From a bacterium (lineage in GTDB: Bacteria; Gemmatimonadota; Gemmatimonadetes; Gemmatimonadales; Gemmatimonadaceae): a stretch of DNA of 10,463 nucleotides. The position numbers and the translations under genes were made by a program. Positions within the stretch are counted from its first letter, which is position 1; each line of letters begins with the position of its first letter. The stretch spans positions 1 to 10,463 of the forward strand of contig JAJZRK010000116.1 of assembly GCA_021802745.1 (NCBI GenBank). Direction: 5' to 3'. The notes under the pieces are model-generated. The model saw only the letters and a list, made by a program, of their open reading frames with translations. It was not told where the DNA came from and ran no database searches. Positions 1 to 6,255 of the stretch are shown here, in pieces.

Positions 1-490
1 GTCGCTGCTGAACCTGCTGGTGCGTCGCAAGGCGTTCGCGCGCGTCAGCAAGACGCCGGGGCGCACGCGCGAGATCAACTTCTTTGGCGTGAATCACGCC
101 TTTGTGCTCGCCGACCTTCCGGGCTACGGCTACGCCCGCATCTCGAAGGAGCGGCAGACGGAGTGGGTGCACCTGATCGAAGGGTACCTGCGCGACAACC
201 CGAACCTGCGCGGCGTGGTGCAGCTGCTCGACGCGCGCCGCGAGCCCACCGACGACGACCTGCGCATGTTCGACCTGCTCGCGGAGATTGGGGTGCCCGC
301 CCTCGTCGTCATGACCAAGATTGACAAGCTGTCGGCCGCGCAGCGCGCGCAGCAGCTCGCGACCCTTGCGGCGAAGTGCGGGGTAGAAGAGGATCAAGTG
401 ATCCCGTGCTCCGCCGTGACCGGCGAGGGCCGCGACGACCTCGCGGCCTCGCTGGCGGCGCTGCTGGCCCAGTCCCCGTCCGACGAATGA
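1..490 (+). CDS. engB: EngB/YsxC/YihA ribosome-biogenesis GTPase (5' end cut by window)
   Basis: This is a TRAFAC-class GTP-binding protein of the EngB (YsxC/YihA) family, which in other bacteria assists late assembly of the large ribosomal subunit in the cytoplasm. The window opens just after where the P-loop should lie: the first full codons (from position 2) read SLLNLL, the helix that follows GxxxxGKS. Next come RVSKTPGRT with the switch I threonine, the G3 motif DLPGYGYA (from 113), the G4 motif TKID (314-325) and the G5 motif SAVTGEG (410-430). The RVSKTPGRT and DLPGYGYA forms are typical of EngB among small GTPases. About 162 residues are visible against roughly 200 for the family, so only the N-terminal P-loop region is missing; a GTG at position 20 is internal and not the real start. 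The stop overlaps the start of the next gene (ATGA), so the two are probably co-translated. The identification is firm. Confidence 0.95.
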   Translation, partial: SLLNLLVRRKAFARVSKTPGRTREINFFGVNHAFVLADLPGYGYARISKERQTEWVHLIEGYLRDNPNLRGVVQLLDARREPTDDDLRMFDLLAEIGVPALVVMTKIDKLSAAQRAQQLATLAAKCGVEEDQVIPCSAVTGEGRDDLAASLAALLAQSPSDE

Positions 491-1101
491 CCATGCGCTG
501 CCGACCGATCGCCTGTCTGCTGACGCTCGCACTCGCCGCGCCGCTCGCGCGCGGCCAGCAGGCGGTGGCGGACACGTCGTCGCTCCCCGCGGGCTTCGGC
601 ACGCTGCGGCAGGACGACATTGCGGTGAAAGTGCAGTCCAACGCCCTGCAGGTGCGCGTGCTGCCGCTCGATGAAAGCGTCATCCGCACGCTCTCTCCCG
701 ATTCGTACCGCGCCCTGCGCGAACTGCGCGACAGCAAGCGCGCGGCGGTGGACGCCGTGCTGCGGCGCACCGGCATGCCCGGCGCGAGCCTGTGGTACGT
801 GCAGTTCTTCAACCTCGAGCCGGGCGAGGCGCGTTTCAGCCCCATGGAGCTGGTGATCAACTCGGCCGGGCGCGACTTCCGGCCGGTGGAGCTCTTCGCG
901 CTGACCGCCGGATTCGGCGAACAGCGCCTGCGGCAGCGCGAGGTGCAGGCGGCCGTCTACCTCTTCGACCCGGCGGTGGACGTCAACCAGCCGCTGTCGG
1001 TGTCGTTCGAGACGCAGAGCAGCACGGTGTGGGAAGCGCTGCTCAAGAAGGTGGATCGCGAGCGGGCGATGATCCGGAGCCGGGCAGGCGCGAAGCCGTG
1101 A
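487..1101 (+). CDS. Secreted protein of unknown function, signal peptide, coupled to engB
   Basis: This gene encodes a 204-residue protein that I do not recognise. The start at 487 was chosen because its ATG overlaps the engB stop as ATGA and because it gives a clean signal peptide: Arg-containing N-terminus, hydrophobic core LLTLALAAPLA (residues 11-21), and probable cleavage near ARG-QQ (residues 22-25). A second ATG at 493 would work equally well; no Shine-Dalgarno sequence is visible, which agrees with translational coupling. The mature part has an arginine-rich helical stretch (about 70-95) and then alternating hydrophobic segments (about 103-175, such as LWYVQFFNL and PLSVSFETQ) that look like a small beta-sandwich; that fold is a guess. 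The C-terminus is helical and basic. No cysteine remains after cleavage, and there is no further membrane segment. It most likely acts in the periplasm. The link to engB may be only positional. Confidence 0.8.
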   Translation: MTMRCRPIACLLTLALAAPLARGQQAVADTSSLPAGFGTLRQDDIAVKVQSNALQVRVLPLDESVIRTLSPDSYRALRELRDSKRAAVDAVLRRTGMPGASLWYVQFFNLEPGEARFSPMELVINSAGRDFRPVELFALTAGFGEQRLRQREVQAAVYLFDPAVDVNQPLSVSFETQSSTVWEALLKKVDRERAMIRSRAGAKP

Positions 1102-1145
1102 GGATGACCGGCTGAAGGCAGATCATCCGCCATCCATCACACCCG
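1102..1145. other. Convergent intergenic spacer, weak inverted repeat
   Basis: These 44 bp separate two converging genes. GGATGA at 1102-1107 and TCATCC at 1123-1128 could pair into a 6-bp stem with a 15-base loop. There is no following T-run on either strand, so it is a poor candidate for an intrinsic terminator. Termination for both directions must occur here or nearby, but the sequence does not show how. Confidence 0.3.
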
Positions 1146-1658
1146 CTACCAATCCTCCTCAATCAGCAACGCATCCTCCGCCTTCCCCGCCGTGCCGTCC
1201 TTGAACAGGATGGCGATGTGCCCAAGCGCCTCGCGCTCGCGTGGCCAGTGATAGCGACGGCGCGCCGCCGTCCGTGAGAGCCATTCGTGTGCGTCGTGCT
1301 CCTCGCCGAGCGTGACGGCGCCGGGGCCGACGACCGCCACGAACGCCACCGCGAGTTCCACGGTGCCGGTGGATTTCATGAAGAACGGGTTGACGGTCAG
1401 CGCGTAGAGGCGCTCGATGGCGAGTCCCGTCTCCTCGCCGACTTCGCGCCGCGCCGCCTGCGGCGGCGACTCGCCGCGCTCGACGCGGCCATGCACGGCC
1501 TCCCAGGTGCCCGGGCAGCGCACGCCGCGCGCGCGGCGAAGCGCGAGATGCTGCCAGCCGCGGCCCCGGGCGCGCACCACGAAGACGTCCACCACGCCGG
1601 CGCGCACGATCGTTTCACCGGCGCTGGCGCTGCGCCGGGCGGCGGCGCGCCGGGCCAT
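1146..1658 (-). CDS. Nudix hydrolase
   Basis: This is a 170-residue Nudix-family pyrophosphohydrolase, an enzyme type that cleaves nucleoside diphosphates linked to another group. The Nudix box is perfect at residues 57-79: G57, E63, R71-E72, E75-E76 and G78 fit GX5EX7REUXEEXGU, so the Mg-binding glutamates are intact. Before it, VDVFVVRARG and the tryptophan in GTWEAVHG form the usual N-terminal sheet. The later EEHDAHEWLS segment and C-terminal helix resemble dATP/dihydroneopterin-triphosphate pyrophosphatases (NudB-like), but substrate cannot be read from the box alone. The first residues are Arg/Ala-rich. The ATG overlaps the stop of the upstream ATPase gene (TGATG on the minus strand), giving both the start and likely translational coupling. 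It is the last gene of its block and may be housecleaning or folate-related; no functional tie to the ATPase is evident. Confidence 0.9.
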   Translation of the reverse strand: MARRAAARRSASAGETIVRAGVVDVFVVRARGRGWQHLALRRARGVRCPGTWEAVHGRVERGESPPQAARREVGEETGLAIERLYALTVNPFFMKSTGTVELAVAFVAVVGPGAVTLGEEHDAHEWLSRTAARRRYHWPREREALGHIAILFKDGTAGKAEDALLIEEDW

Positions 1659-3973
1659 CAGGTGTGCCGGCGGGCGAGCAGGGAGTGCAGGCGCGCCGAG
1701 AGCGCGCGCGGGCGGAACGGCTTGGTGAGGTAGTCGCTCGCCCCGAACTCGAAGACGCGCACCTCGCTGTCTTCGTCGCCCTTCGCGGTGAGCACGATCA
1801 CCGGCAGCTCCGCCGTGGCCGGCCGGGCGCGCAGGTGGCCGAGCACGCCATAGCCGTCGAGCCGCGGCAGGTTGAGGTCGAGCACCACGATGTCGGGCGC
1901 GGCGCGATCAATCTCGTCGAGCGCCTTCACCCCGTCGGCCGCCTCGAAGCAGATGAAGCCTTCCCGCTCCAGCAGGTCCTTCATCACGCGCCGCAGCGCG
2001 TCCTCGTCCTCCACCAGCAGCACCTTCTTGGAGGCGGCGCGTCCCTCGCCGGCAATCTCGTCCACCAGCTGGAACTCGCCGCCGCCCACCGGTGAGGCCG
2101 GCACGGCGTGCAGGTGCGTGCGAACTCCGGCGCCGGGCGGCAGCACGTGCGCGGCCAGCGAATCGAGCGAGCCGGCGGCCCCGCCCTTCGCCTCGGCTCC
2201 CGTGGCCGGCGGTTCCGCGGCGGCGGGCGTCTCGGTGGCGCCCCGCGCCGGGCCGCCCGGCGAGCGCAGCTGCTCGGGCGTCGGCGCCTCGAGCACGCGC
2301 AGCAGCTCGTCAATGCTCGTCTCGCCGTTGCGCACGTGCGCGATGCCGCTCTCCCAGAGCGACAGCATGCCGTTCTCGCGCGCCGCGTCAACCAGCCGGT
2401 CGAGCGGCGCGTTGGCGGCCACGCGGCGTTCGAACTCGGGCGACGTCACCAGCACCTCGGTCACCGAGAAGCGGCCGCGGTAGCCGGTCATGGAGCAGTC
2501 GGGGCAGCCGACGCCGCGATAGAGCGTCGTCATCCCCTCGGGGAACCAGCGCTTCAGCCGGTCCGGCACGGGCCCCGTGTGCAGCTCGCGGCACGAGTTG
2601 CACAGCCGCCGCATGAGGCGCTGCGCAATGATACCCTTGATCGCGGCGGCGATCTTGTACGGCTCGATGCCGATATCCACCAGGCGCGCCACGGAGCTGG
2701 GCGCGTCAATGGTGTGCAGCGTGGACAGCACGAGGTGGCCGGTCAGCGACGCCTGCACGGCGATGTTGGCCGTCTCGCGGTCGCGGATTTCGCCGACGAG
2801 GATGACGTCGGGGTCCTGGCGCAGGATGGATCGCAGCGCCGCCACGAACGTCAGCCCGGCCTTCTCGTTCACCTGCACCTGCACGATGCCGGCCAGGCGG
2901 TACTCGACCGGGTCCTCAACGGTGATGATGTTCACGCCGCGCGCCTGCACCAGCCGGAGCATCGAGTAGAGCGTCGTCGTCTTGCCGGAGCCCGTCGGGC
3001 CGGTGACGAGCACCACGCCCTCGCGCACGTCGAGCAGCCCCTTGATGCGCGCCGACTCGTCGGCGTTGAGGCCGAGCGAGTCGAGTGACAGGACGGTGGA
3101 CCGCTGGTCCAGAATGCGGATGACGACCTTCTCGCCCTGCGACGCCGGGAGCGTCGAGACGCGCAGGTCCACGCGGCTGCCGTTCACGGCCACCCGGGCA
3201 CGCCCGTCCTGCGGACGCAGGCGGTCGGCGATGTCGAGCGACGCCATGATCTTGATGCGGCTCACCAGCGGAATGCCGGCGGCGCGGGGGAGGATCATCA
3301 CCTGGCGGAGCACGCCGTCAATGCGGTAGCGCACCGCGACACCGGCCTCTTCGGGCTCGATGTGGATGTCCGACGCGCGGCTCTGGATCCCTTCGGCGAC
3401 GATGTGGTCCACGAGCCGGATGACCGGGCGGTCGGTGGCGCGCTCGGCGCTGCCGATGTCCATCTCGGCATCCTGGAACTCCTCGCTGATCGCCTCGACG
3501 TCGTAGTCGGTGGAGACGCCCTCGAGGATCTTCTCGACCACGTTCTCCGGGCGGTACAGTTCCTCGATGCGCTCCACGATCTTGGTGGGCGACGCCAGCG
3601 CCATGCGCACCGTGCGGCCGAGCGCGAAGGCGAGCGTGCGCTCGCAGTCGAGGTCGTGCGGATCGGCAGTGGCGATGTCGAGGTGCGTGTCGGAAATGGC
3701 GAGCGGCAGAATGCGGTACTTCCGCGCGAGCGTTTCCGGGACGAGTTCCTTGGCCTGCTGCGACACCTGCTGCGTGTTGGCCACCTTCATCCGGAAGCGT
3801 CCCGCCAGCGCCTGCAGGATCTGGTCGTCCGAGACGAAGTTCCGGCGCACGGCGGCTTCCCAGAAGGACTCTTCCTTCAGCCCGCGCAGTTCTTCCATGT
3901 GCTCGGGCGTGAGCAGTCCCTCAAGCGTGACGAGGACCCACTCGTCGCGCGCGGCAAAGGCGGGGTTGGTCAC
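1658..3973 (-). CDS. GspE/PilB-family assembly ATPase with C-terminal response-regulator receiver domain
   Basis: This 771-residue protein is a hexameric secretion ATPase of the type II secretion/type IV pilus extension group, acting on the cytoplasmic face of the inner membrane, fused to a receiver domain. Residues 1-140 are an MshEN/T2SSE-N-like domain. The ATPase (about 185-560) has the N-terminal arginine segment VRYRIDG (214-220), Walker A GPTGSGKT (325-332), Asp box TVEDPVEY (351-358), Walker B with E395 in ILVGEIRDRE, and His box TGHLVLSTLHT (411-421). Two CxxC pairs (C458/C461 and C490/C493) form the usual zinc site. A Pro/Ala/Gly-rich linker (about 563-645) leads to a receiver domain (650-768) with acidic E655-D656-E657, phospho-acceptor D699, T729 and K751-P752, all intact. 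The start is GTG with a good ribosome binding site six bases upstream. It precedes the Nudix gene with an overlap. No pilin, PilC, PilT, secretin or histidine kinase gene is in the window, so T2SS and T4P roles cannot be separated. The N- or C-terminal fusion of regulators to such ATPases exists but is uncommon. Confidence 0.93.
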   Translation of the reverse strand: MTNPAFAARDEWVLVTLEGLLTPEHMEELRGLKEESFWEAAVRRNFVSDDQILQALAGRFRMKVANTQQVSQQAKELVPETLARKYRILPLAISDTHLDIATADPHDLDCERTLAFALGRTVRMALASPTKIVERIEELYRPENVVEKILEGVSTDYDVEAISEEFQDAEMDIGSAERATDRPVIRLVDHIVAEGIQSRASDIHIEPEEAGVAVRYRIDGVLRQVMILPRAAGIPLVSRIKIMASLDIADRLRPQDGRARVAVNGSRVDLRVSTLPASQGEKVVIRILDQRSTVLSLDSLGLNADESARIKGLLDVREGVVLVTGPTGSGKTTTLYSMLRLVQARGVNIITVEDPVEYRLAGIVQVQVNEKAGLTFVAALRSILRQDPDVILVGEIRDRETANIAVQASLTGHLVLSTLHTIDAPSSVARLVDIGIEPYKIAAAIKGIIAQRLMRRLCNSCRELHTGPVPDRLKRWFPEGMTTLYRGVGCPDCSMTGYRGRFSVTEVLVTSPEFERRVAANAPLDRLVDAARENGMLSLWESGIAHVRNGETSIDELLRVLEAPTPEQLRSPGGPARGATETPAAAEPPATGAEAKGGAAGSLDSLAAHVLPPGAGVRTHLHAVPASPVGGGEFQLVDEIAGEGRAASKKVLLVEDEDALRRVMKDLLEREGFICFEAADGVKALDEIDRAAPDIVVLDLNLPRLDGYGVLGHLRARPATAELPVIVLTAKGDEDSEVRVFEFGASDYLTKPFRPRALSARLHSLLARRHT

Positions 3974-4091
3974 CGACGACCCTCCCCTGCTCTACGGTAG
4001 CAGAAGCCTGTGTCCACGGCTGGAAAGGTAATGCTCGGTACGCCACGGCGGGAATGCCCCAAAGTGCGCGCCCGAGGGGGTACGCCGGACG
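3974..4091 (-). other. Intergenic region upstream of the ATPase-receiver gene, with 8-bp direct repeat
   Basis: This 118-bp gap lies between the barrel-protein gene and the ATPase gene, both on the minus strand, so it may hold a promoter for the latter. A possible -10 element TACCGT (plus-strand 3994-3999) lies just before the ribosome binding site, but I find no matching -35 box. The octamer GGTACGCC occurs twice in the same orientation on the plus strand, at 4037-4044 and 4079-4086, exactly 42 bp apart. No clear terminator hairpin with a T-run is seen, so readthrough from the upstream gene remains possible. Confidence 0.35.
3980..3987 (-). promoter_or_regulatory. Ribosome binding site for the ATPase-receiver gene
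   Basis: Read on the minus strand this is GGGGAGGG, six bases before the GTG at 3973. It supports GTG as the true start. An in-frame ATG is not available nearby upstream. Confidence 0.7.
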
Positions 4092-6167
4092 CTACAGGAT
4101 AGGCCATAGTCCTCGCGAGAGGTCAACGCCGAAGGTCCATCGTCCCCCTCGGGTGCCGCGCGCCACGTCGAGTCGCAGTTGGTCAAAGAAGGTCAGCACG
4201 CCGAGTCCGACCGCGCCGTGCCAGCCGTGGCCGCTCGGCCCCGGCGCATCGCTCCAGAGGCCGACGACAAACGGAGCGAACGTCAACCGGCTCGGCACCG
4301 TGCCGAAGCGACCGAGCCGCAGGGGGAGGAACGGCACCGACCGCTGCCACTCGAGACGCTGCGACAGCCCCGCGCGGCCGGCGAACTGGTGGTACGCGAA
4401 GCCCGGCCCTGTCACCGGGCCGCCAAGGCGAACGAGGCGCTGCGGGGGCGCGGCGAAGCCACCAACCACGCCGGCCGCGAGCGTGCGCGTTACGAGGGTC
4501 CCCGCGAGCGCCTTCACCGCGCCGTCAACGGCGACCACGCCGCGTCCCAGCCATCCCGCGTCCCCGGCTCTCGCACCGGCGTCAATGCGATCACGCTCGC
4601 CAAGCACGGACGCGCGAACGGCGAAGGTGGCTTGGCCAATCGAGAGTGCCGAATGCTGCACCTCCGCCAAGTATCGCCACGACTGCAGCGCCTCGGCGGC
4701 GATGGTGGGTTCGTAGCTGCCAGTCACCGGCATGGCATGCACCGCGAGCGCCGATTCCTGCCGGCGTTCGGCCGACGCGAGCCATCGCCAGCCGTCCGGG
4801 GGCGCAACGCCCACGGTGAGCGCCGCGGCACGCTCGCGATATGGGTCGGTGTAGTCGGCGCCAAACTCCTGGGCGGCGAGGGAGTTTCGCACGCCGCTCA
4901 CCTCGGCCTCGTCGCCGGTGTCTGCCAGGTCATCGCGCACGCGGACGGAAATGCTGGCGCCGTCGGCCCGACGCCACGCCACGGCGAGCGACCCGGCGCC
5001 GCGCCGATTCGCGGTGCCGTAGCGTCCCCGCGCCGACGCGACGAAACCGGCGCCGAGCGTGCGGCGCACGCCGGCGCCGAGGGTGAGCCCCTCGACGCGA
5101 TTCACGCGCAGCAGGTCGCTGACGGAGCGGGCCGACGGATTGGTGGCGCGCACCCGAGCCAGCGCCTCGGCGCGCACGAGTTCGCGCGCCGCCTCCTGCA
5201 CTGCGCGCACATCATCGTCGGTGGCGAGCGTCACGTCCGCGGGAAGCCCCTCGAGGATCGTGCCGGTGAACGGAAACCGGCGAAGCTCATCCGGCGGTGC
5301 AGCGGTCACCACCTCGGGGCCGGTCGTGACTTCCGGCGCGAGTCCGACATTCGTGTTCACGCAACAGATGTCCCAGCGTCCGCGAATGATGCCCCGTGTT
5401 GGAAAGTCCATCCAGGAGCCCGAGCGGCGAATTTCGATCTCCTGTCGGTACGGCAGCCAGAACCGGCTGTTGACGAGACCGTTCTCGAGCACCACCGACA
5501 CGTCCTCCAGGTACTTGTCGCGCAGGGCGGCCCGCGTGAAGGAGAAGGCCATGCGCACGACAGTGGCGGTGGCGCGGTCTATATAGACGGCGCCGATGGC
5601 GCGCGGCTGCCGGTCGTCGCGCGGCCGGATGCGCACCATGACCACCTCCCAGTCGCAGTCGTTCGTGCGCAGGGTCAGCGAGTCGCCGATGGCGAAGTCG
5701 TACGCCGCGCGCCCGGCCGGCGACAGCGGGTGCGGCACATCGAGCACCTCGTCGCCGTCGCCCAGCCGGATGCGCGACGGGAAGTTGTTCTGGATGATCG
5801 CCAGGTGATCGCGGTGATAGACGATGTCGGTGGGGAGCAGCAGCGTGTCGCGACGCCCGATGATCCGCTGCTTGCTCCGGTCGGGCGCGCGCCAATAGAC
5901 TTCGACCATCAATTCGTCGGTCTTCATGACGCGGGGCGGATCGGGAAAGCCGTCGCCCACCTGCGCCAGGAAGGTGAGATAGCCGTGCGCGCGGGCGGTG
6001 TAGTCAGCCAGGCCGGTATCGGCGAGCTGGGCGCTGCGCCGGGCGATCGCGCGGTCCACGAGCTGCATCGTGGACGCATCGTTCCACGCCGTCGTGTCGG
6101 GGCGCTGCTGGGCGGTCAGCGCCAGCGGAGCGGCACACGACAGGAAGACCAGTCGCCTGAGGAGCAT
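4092..6167 (-). CDS. Outer-membrane beta-barrel protein, DUF5686-like (Omp85-type C-terminal barrel)
   Basis: This 691-residue protein is probably inserted in the outer membrane. The ATG at 6167 was chosen because it gives a signal peptide (MLLRRLVFLS, then CAAPLALTA, cleavage about A19/Q20); an upstream extension to 6356 would overlap trpE and lacks sense. Residues about 35-65 (VDRAIARRSAQL, DYTARAHGYL) resemble the conserved start of DUF5686 proteins. Residues about 80-300 look like a LolA/lipoprotein-sorting-type curved sheet (YWRAPDRSKQRI; GAVYIDRATATVVRM). From about 350, NRVEGLTLGAGV and alternating strands begin the barrel. LGGPVTGPGF (581-590) followed by LSQRLEWQ and LRLDVARG, GRWTFGVDLSRG near the end match the last strands of Omp85-like barrels. 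No POTRA domain is visible. Three cysteines remain in the mature part (C171, C268, C269), possibly a disulfide. Function is unknown; membrane biogenesis or surface export are options. Family membership is my reading of the pattern, not a search result. Confidence 0.75.
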   Translation of the reverse strand: MLLRRLVFLSCAAPLALTAQQRPDTTAWNDASTMQLVDRAIARRSAQLADTGLADYTARAHGYLTFLAQVGDGFPDPPRVMKTDELMVEVYWRAPDRSKQRIIGRRDTLLLPTDIVYHRDHLAIIQNNFPSRIRLGDGDEVLDVPHPLSPAGRAAYDFAIGDSLTLRTNDCDWEVVMVRIRPRDDRQPRAIGAVYIDRATATVVRMAFSFTRAALRDKYLEDVSVVLENGLVNSRFWLPYRQEIEIRRSGSWMDFPTRGIIRGRWDICCVNTNVGLAPEVTTGPEVVTAAPPDELRRFPFTGTILEGLPADVTLATDDDVRAVQEAARELVRAEALARVRATNPSARSVSDLLRVNRVEGLTLGAGVRRTLGAGFVASARGRYGTANRRGAGSLAVAWRRADGASISVRVRDDLADTGDEAEVSGVRNSLAAQEFGADYTDPYRERAAALTVGVAPPDGWRWLASAERRQESALAVHAMPVTGSYEPTIAAEALQSWRYLAEVQHSALSIGQATFAVRASVLGERDRIDAGARAGDAGWLGRGVVAVDGAVKALAGTLVTRTLAAGVVGGFAAPPQRLVRLGGPVTGPGFAYHQFAGRAGLSQRLEWQRSVPFLPLRLGRFGTVPSRLTFAPFVVGLWSDAPGPSGHGWHGAVGLGVLTFFDQLRLDVARGTRGGRWTFGVDLSRGLWPIL

Positions 6168-6190
6168 GACCGTAACTTCGTTGCGGATGA

Positions 6191-6239
6191 GGGCGGGGTG
6201 AAGGGGGGCGAGGTGTGATGGGACGGTTGGGGGAACGGG
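6191..6239 (+). other. G-tract cluster, possible G-quadruplex, before the trpE ribosome binding site
   Basis: Within 49 bases the plus strand has G-runs at 6191-6193, 6195-6198, 6203-6208, 6220-6222, 6229-6233 and 6237-6239. Tracts of three or more G with loops of 1, 4 or 5, 11, 6 and 3 bases could form a quadruplex in DNA or in the trpE leader RNA, although one loop is long. It ends two bases before the Shine-Dalgarno sequence. This is a structural possibility only. Confidence 0.35.
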
Positions 6240-6240
6240 C

Positions 6241-6252
6241 GAGGAGGAGGAG
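6241..6252 (+). promoter_or_regulatory. Ribosome binding site deciding the trpE start
   Basis: A repeated GAGGAGGAGGAG contains two GGAGG cores, ending at 6247 and 6250. These are 8 and 5 bases before the ATG at 6256, and 5 and 2 bases before the in-frame TTG at 6253. The ATG is the better start on both spacing and codon. Confidence 0.8.
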
Positions 6253-6255
6253 TTG

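Larger units (their letters stand above)
6168..6255. promoter_or_regulatory. Divergent intergenic region between barrel-protein gene and trpE
   Basis: This 88-bp gap separates genes that run outward, so it should hold promoters for both. I see no convincing -35/-10 pair on either strand; TAACTT at 6173-6178 (plus) is a weak -10 candidate. The plus strand from 6186 on is almost pyrimidine-free and carries several G-runs, described separately. No tryptophan-rich leader peptide or attenuator hairpin for trpE is seen here. Confidence 0.5.

Noticed and set aside
376..486. A start at 376 for the secreted protein
   Set aside because: It would overlap engB by over 100 bases and place Arg/Gly-rich shadow sequence before a good signal peptide.
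1102..1128. An intrinsic terminator between the converging genes
   Set aside because: Only a 6-bp stem with a 15-base loop and no T-run.
2108..3088. A 326-codon open frame opposite the ATPase domain
   Set aside because: It is antisense to Walker A and B motifs and shows only Arg/His/Ala-rich sequence.
3992..4186. A 64-codon minus-strand frame covering the gap before the ATPase gene
   Set aside because: It overlaps the end of the barrel-protein gene, lacks a ribosome binding site and shows no domain or coding-like pattern.
6132..6167. A lipobox at Cys11 of the barrel protein
   Set aside because: The residues before it are F-L-S rather than a Leu at -3, the leader would be only ten residues, and a better signal peptidase I site lies at A19.
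4179..6218. A 679-codon open frame on the plus strand opposite the barrel-protein gene
   Set aside because: It is antisense to a gene with signal peptide and barrel pattern, its product is Arg/Ala/Gly/His-rich without domains, and such mirror frames are common in GC-rich DNA.
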